From Burkholderiales bacterium (lineage in GTDB: Bacteria; Pseudomonadota; Gammaproteobacteria; Burkholderiales; Burkholderiaceae_C), in the NCBI GenBank assembly GCA_947450745.1, contig CANFYD010000123.1, forward strand, positions 1 to 9,087: a stretch of DNA of 9,087 bases, given 5' to 3'. Numbering within the stretch: the stretch's first letter is position 1; each line of letters starts with the position of its first letter. The notes below the pieces were generated by a model, which saw only the letters and a program-made list of their open reading frames with translations, did not search any database and had not been told where the DNA came from. This document shows, in pieces, positions 6,703 to 9,087 of the stretch. The translations under genes were made by a program, and so were the position numbers.

Positions 6703-7607
6703 GCAGTCCACCAGGACGCTGTTTCAGAGGAGAAGAACATCGGGGATGGGGTCGGTCATGACGCGGTTTTTTAGCTTGGCAGCCACGCAACTGCTTGAGG
6801 CGAGCCCGGCTTTGGCAGCGGAACTGGGTCGGGAGACGCCACATTGGATGCGCCCACGCACGCCAGTTTCTCCAAGATGGAGGCCGGGAGACCGGAGATG
6901 GGTACCCATGCAACCACGGCCTCAAGATAGGGCTGCATGACCCGCTCGACCCGGTTGATCTTGGCGAAAAAGCTCACTTCCTGCAGCCATGCATATTTAC
7001 AACTCAGCTTGCAGCCAAGCAGTCCAGCGGCCCGGCATCGGGCGTGGCGAGTGGCTGGGGTGTCGATCTGGCCGGTGCGAAAGACCAAAGCGCAGCGCCG
7101 GGAATGAACACAGGTCAGTTCGTCAAGCGGGCCGTTCACGCACAGCGGGAATGAAGGCAAAGCCCGCGATCCCCGGCCACGGGAACGGGCCGCTCCAATA
7201 AACGCTGGCAGGGCCAGCCTGACTTGGCTGCTCGGAACGTCGGTATGGCGATGCAGGCGCAGCCTTGATCGCTGCAATGCGAGCGCACCGGCAAGGCCGC
7301 AATACATCAAGGCCGCAGTCCGGCGACATCAAGCTCACGCAGCGTGTTTGGTGGCGGCGAGCTCACAACAATGACGACTGCCAAGCAAGGAGCAGGACCC
7401 TGTGTCGGACTTGGCGATCGTCGGCACGACGCACAGCACAGCGCAGCGGCCCAAGCACAGGACAAGCCCCAGCACGCACTCGACCTCAGCTCGCCAAAAG
7501 AAAATTACTTTCGAGGCCAAAATCGTTCGGGGGCGTCCACCGACGTGCGCTGGCAGCCAAAAAATGTTTACCCTTTTGTTTACCCCTTTGGCCAAGAGTT
7601 GGGCAGA
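6703..7607. other. About 900 bases with no recognisable gene, downstream of tRNA-Pro
   Basis: Frames are open on both strands, the longest being 179 codons on the minus strand (6771-7310), but none shows a family motif, a good ribosome site or consistent codon use. The minus-strand stretch around 6840-6990 (SFFAKINRVERVMQPYLEAV) is the most protein-like part and could be a gene remnant. The block sits between the fic promoter and the tRNA terminator, a common place for integrated elements to arrive and decay. Confidence 0.5.
7565..7589 (+). repeat. Two tandem copies of TGTTTACCC(C)TTT
   Basis: TGTTTACCCTTT (7565-7576) is followed directly by TGTTTACCCCTTT (7577-7589). The repeat lies about 90 bases beyond the 3' end of tRNA-Pro. 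It may be a relic of an integrase arm-binding or replication site, or chance; nothing else supports either. Confidence 0.45.
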
Positions 7608-7646
7608 CAAAGAAAAACGGGCTGACTGCTTTCGCTGTCAACCCGT
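7608..7646 (-). terminator. Rho-independent terminator after tRNA-Pro
   Basis: Read on the minus strand, ACGGGTTGAC and GTCAGCCCGT form a 10-bp stem with one G-U pair; the loop AGCGAAAGCA can itself close as a GC-GAAA-GC tetraloop. TTTTTCTTT follows at once. It starts about 30 bases after the tRNA CCA end and probably terminates the transcript coming from the tRNA and possibly from the upstream pheT-ihfA-merR genes. Confidence 0.85.
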
Positions 7647-7677
7647 TGATTTCATTCAAAATTTCATTCACAAACTG

Positions 7678-7754
7678 TGGTCGGGACGGTGGGATTCGAA
7701 CTCACGACCCCTTGGACCCCATCCAAGTGCGCTACCTGGCTGCGCTACGCCCCG
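7678..7754 (-). tRNA. tRNA-Pro, anticodon GGG
   Basis: The 77 bases fold as a complete cloverleaf: acceptor CGGGGCG with CGTCCCG (one G-U), discriminator A and encoded CCA; D-arm GCGC...GCGC; anticodon stem CTTGG/CCAAG with loop ATGGGGT, giving anticodon GGG (7718-7720) that reads CCC and CCU proline codons; and T-loop TTCGAAT. The C1-G72 pair is a proline identity feature. One T-stem pair is A-C rather than a Watson-Crick pair (GTGAG/CCCAC). It lies 34 bases downstream of the MerR-family gene on the same strand, the usual position in Burkholderiales. Confidence 0.95.
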
Positions 7755-7788
7755 ACTGAGCTTTGCATTCTAATCTACTTTTTAACGG

Positions 7789-8274
7789 TCAAACCAATAA
7801 CTCTGCGCGGATTGAAATCAATTCGGCTTTGACTTGTTCGATAGACCACTTTTCCTGGCTTGCAGCACCCACACCGGACGCAGCCGACGGGTCTGTTTTT
7901 CGCCAGTGATCAAGGCCTGCAGCGTCGCTCGAAGGGTCAAGGGCATACGCACCACTCTCGTCCAGCGCCGCTGTTGCGGCCTCGCCCTCAAGCGACTGCG
8001 CAGCGTCGTGCTGGTTGGCCACGCCGTCGATCAACTGATTGCGGGCCCCGCTGATGGTGAAGCCTTGGTCATACAGCAGGTCGCGAATGCGCCGGATCAG
8101 CAGCACTTCGTGGTGCTGGTAATAGCGCCGATTGCCGCGCCGCTTCATCGGCTTGAGCTGGGTGAATTCCTGCTCCCAATAACGCAGCACATACGGTTTG
8201 ACACCGCACAACTCGCTCACTTCACCGATGGTGAAGTAGCGTTTGGCGGGAATCGACGGCAGCGCTTTTTCCAT
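7789..8274 (-). CDS. MerR-family transcriptional regulator
   Basis: This 161-residue DNA-binding protein has an N-terminal MerR winged helix-turn-helix: YFTIGEVSELCGVKPYVLRYWEQEF (about 13-37), then the wing RRGNRRYYQHHEVLLIRRIRDLLYDQGFTI (about 45-74). The second half is Ala/Ser/Asp-rich and lacks the cysteine cluster of metal-sensing MerR proteins, so the signal it senses is unknown. It fits the short MerR-like gene that regularly follows ihfA in Betaproteobacteria. I chose the ATG at 8274, which gives the normal short leader before the HTH and leaves 34 bases after ihfA; a start at 8337 would overlap ihfA by 29 bases. No strong Shine-Dalgarno site is visible, so it probably depends on transcription with ihfA. 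Confidence 0.9.
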   Translation of the reverse strand: MEKALPSIPAKRYFTIGEVSELCGVKPYVLRYWEQEFTQLKPMKRRGNRRYYQHHEVLLIRRIRDLLYDQGFTISGARNQLIDGVANQHDAAQSLEGEAATAALDESGAYALDPSSDAAGLDHWRKTDPSAASGVGAASQEKWSIEQVKAELISIRAELLV

Positions 8275-8308
8275 GGGAATCAGAGTCCAAAGCGAGGAAG
8301 CTGCGACT

Positions 8309-8680
8309 CTACTCGACCTCGTCCTCGCCACTGGCATCGCCTTGCACCAAGCCCTTCAGCTTGGGGCTGGCGTGGAAGGTGACCACATCGCGAGCCTTGA
8401 TCGGGATCGATTCACCGGTGCGCGGGTTGCGGCCCGGCCGCGGCGCTTTGCGGCGGATATTGAAGTTGCCGTAACCGGACAACTTCACATCATCACCACG
8501 CACCAGGGTGCTGTGGATGATCTCGAAAAAAGCCTCGACCATGTCCTTCGACTCGCGCTTGTTCAAGCCCAGCTTGTCGAACAGCAGTTCGGCCAACTCG
8601 GCCTTGGTCAGGGTCGGCGATTCAAGTGTCGGCAACAGCACGCGGGGTGCTGCGCCGTCTTTGTTGTCGTCATCGCTCAT
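8309..8680 (-). CDS. ihfA: Integration host factor subunit alpha
   Basis: IHF-alpha pairs with IHF-beta to bend DNA sharply at specific sites, acting in transcription, recombination and replication. The 123-residue product has the HU/IHF fold: helices TLTKAELAELLFDKLGLNKRESKD (about 23-46), the GYGNF turn (69-73), and the beta-arm RRKAPRPGRNPRTGESIPI, which carries the conserved Pro of NPRTG that intercalates into DNA, ending with VTFHASPKLK. Alpha rather than HU or beta is indicated by sequence type and by its place directly after pheT, as in E. coli and Burkholderiales. It has an acidic N-terminal extension of about 20 residues and an acidic tail compared with the E. coli protein (99 residues). 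AAGG upstream of ATG 8680 supports the start; 19 bases separate it from pheT. Confidence 0.95.
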   Translation of the reverse strand: MSDDDNKDGAAPRVLLPTLESPTLTKAELAELLFDKLGLNKRESKDMVEAFFEIIHSTLVRGDDVKLSGYGNFNIRRKAPRPGRNPRTGESIPIKARDVVTFHASPKLKGLVQGDASGEDEVE

Positions 8681-8699
8681 TGCCAGCCTTTGATTCAGT

Positions 8700-9087
8700 T
8701 CAGCCGCGCAGCCGCGCGCCCAGGTGTTGGCTCAGGGCAGCGATCACGGCAGCCACCGTTTGTTCGATGCGCTCGTCGGTCAGGGTCGCTTCGTCGTCCA
8801 GCAGCTCCAGTCGCACCGCCATGCTGCGCTCGCTGGCCGCCATGTCGGCGCTCGCTTGCGCGGGCTTGAAGACGTCGAACAGCTTGGCGGAACGAATCAG
8901 CCCGGTGTGCGCGCCCGCAATGGTCTGCATCAAGGCCGCATGAGTCACCGCCTCGCCGACGATGACGGCAATGTCGCGCTGCACCACTTGCTGACGCGGA
9001 ATGGCTTGCGCCAGCGGCAGGCTGCGTTCCAGCAAGGCTTGCAGATCCAGCTCGAACAGAATCGGCGCACCGCTCAGCTCGTAGCCC
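8700..9087 (-). CDS. pheT: Phenylalanine-tRNA ligase beta subunit, C-terminal fragment
   Basis: This is the last 128 residues of PheT, which runs off the right edge and is open through base 9087. The segment is the C-terminal ferredoxin-fold anticodon-binding (FDX-ACB) domain: FELDLQALLER near the start, PRQQVVQRDIAVIV, then SAKLFDVFKP, SERSMAVRLELLDDEATLTDERIEQ and the typical ending GARLRG. In the alpha2-beta2 enzyme this domain grips the tRNA-Phe anticodon. It is first in the pheT-ihfA-MerR gene-tRNA order seen here and stops 19 bases before ihfA. Confidence 0.96.
   Translation of the reverse strand, partial: GYELSGAPILFELDLQALLERSLPLAQAIPRQQVVQRDIAVIVGEAVTHAALMQTIAGAHTGLIRSAKLFDVFKPAQASADMAASERSMAVRLELLDDEATLTDERIEQTVAAVIAALSQHLGARLRG

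Noticed and set aside
6771..7310. 179-codon minus-strand open frame
   Set aside because: No recognisable motif, no clear ribosome site, and comparable open frames on the other strand; kept only as a possible remnant in the description of 6703-7607.
5275..7607. Insertion sequence or CRISPR array in the gene-poor block
   Set aside because: No transposase motif, no paired terminal inverted repeats, and no regularly spaced repeats; the 9-base boxes are too short and close together for CRISPR.
7265..7773. Plus-strand open frames ending in sequences such as GGIRTHDPLDP and WDSNSRPLGPH
   Set aside because: These are translations of the opposite strand of tRNA-Pro (7678-7754), a well-known source of false proteins.
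7834..8382. 182-codon plus-strand open frame
   Set aside because: It is the shadow of the MerR-family gene and the end of ihfA, both strongly supported on the other strand.

Overview
The window looks like a GC-rich betaproteobacterial chromosome, most likely Burkholderiales. The best evidence is the right edge, where pheT, ihfA, a MerR-type regulator gene and tRNA-Pro lie in one direction, an order known from Burkholderia, Ralstonia and Comamonadaceae relatives. Genus cannot be fixed from this sequence alone.

Layout from left to right. Bases 1-288 hold the C-terminal end of a molybdenum hydroxylase large subunit (isoquinoline 1-oxidoreductase beta / aldehyde oxidase type) on the plus strand. 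Bases 382-1514 on the minus strand hold a small protein with a restriction-nuclease-like PD...ExK signature and a lysine-rich tail (804-1514), followed by a doubtful small ORF (382-792). Bases 1681-5274 are a tight plus-strand operon of three overlapping genes: a type I Baeyer-Villiger monooxygenase, an HSL-family alpha/beta hydrolase (esterase), and an iron-type alcohol dehydrogenase. Together these suggest a ketone-opening route: alcohol/ketone interconversion, oxygen insertion to give an ester or lactone, hydrolysis to acid and alcohol, and oxidation of the alcohol. The hydrolase carries Gly where this family normally has its catalytic Asp, which is the most checkable oddity in the operon.

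Bases 5275-7607 are poor in intact genes. They contain a broken fic gene (5626-6619, minus strand) with a one-base frameshift and an internal deletion that has removed the catalytic Fic core. Just upstream of its start is a cluster of four copies of a 9-base box (GAGTCGAAT) in both orientations, which looks like an operator. The stretch from about 6703 to 7607 has no recognisable gene and lies directly downstream of tRNA-Pro, so it may be an old integration scar.

Bases 7608-9087 on the minus strand are core genome: the end of pheT, ihfA, the MerR-family gene, tRNA-Pro(GGG) and a strong intrinsic terminator, all read in the same direction.

I see no CRISPR array, no complete insertion sequence and no clearly new multi-gene system. 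The candidates for novelty are the small nuclease-like protein, the hydrolase with the altered triad, and the Fic operator array.
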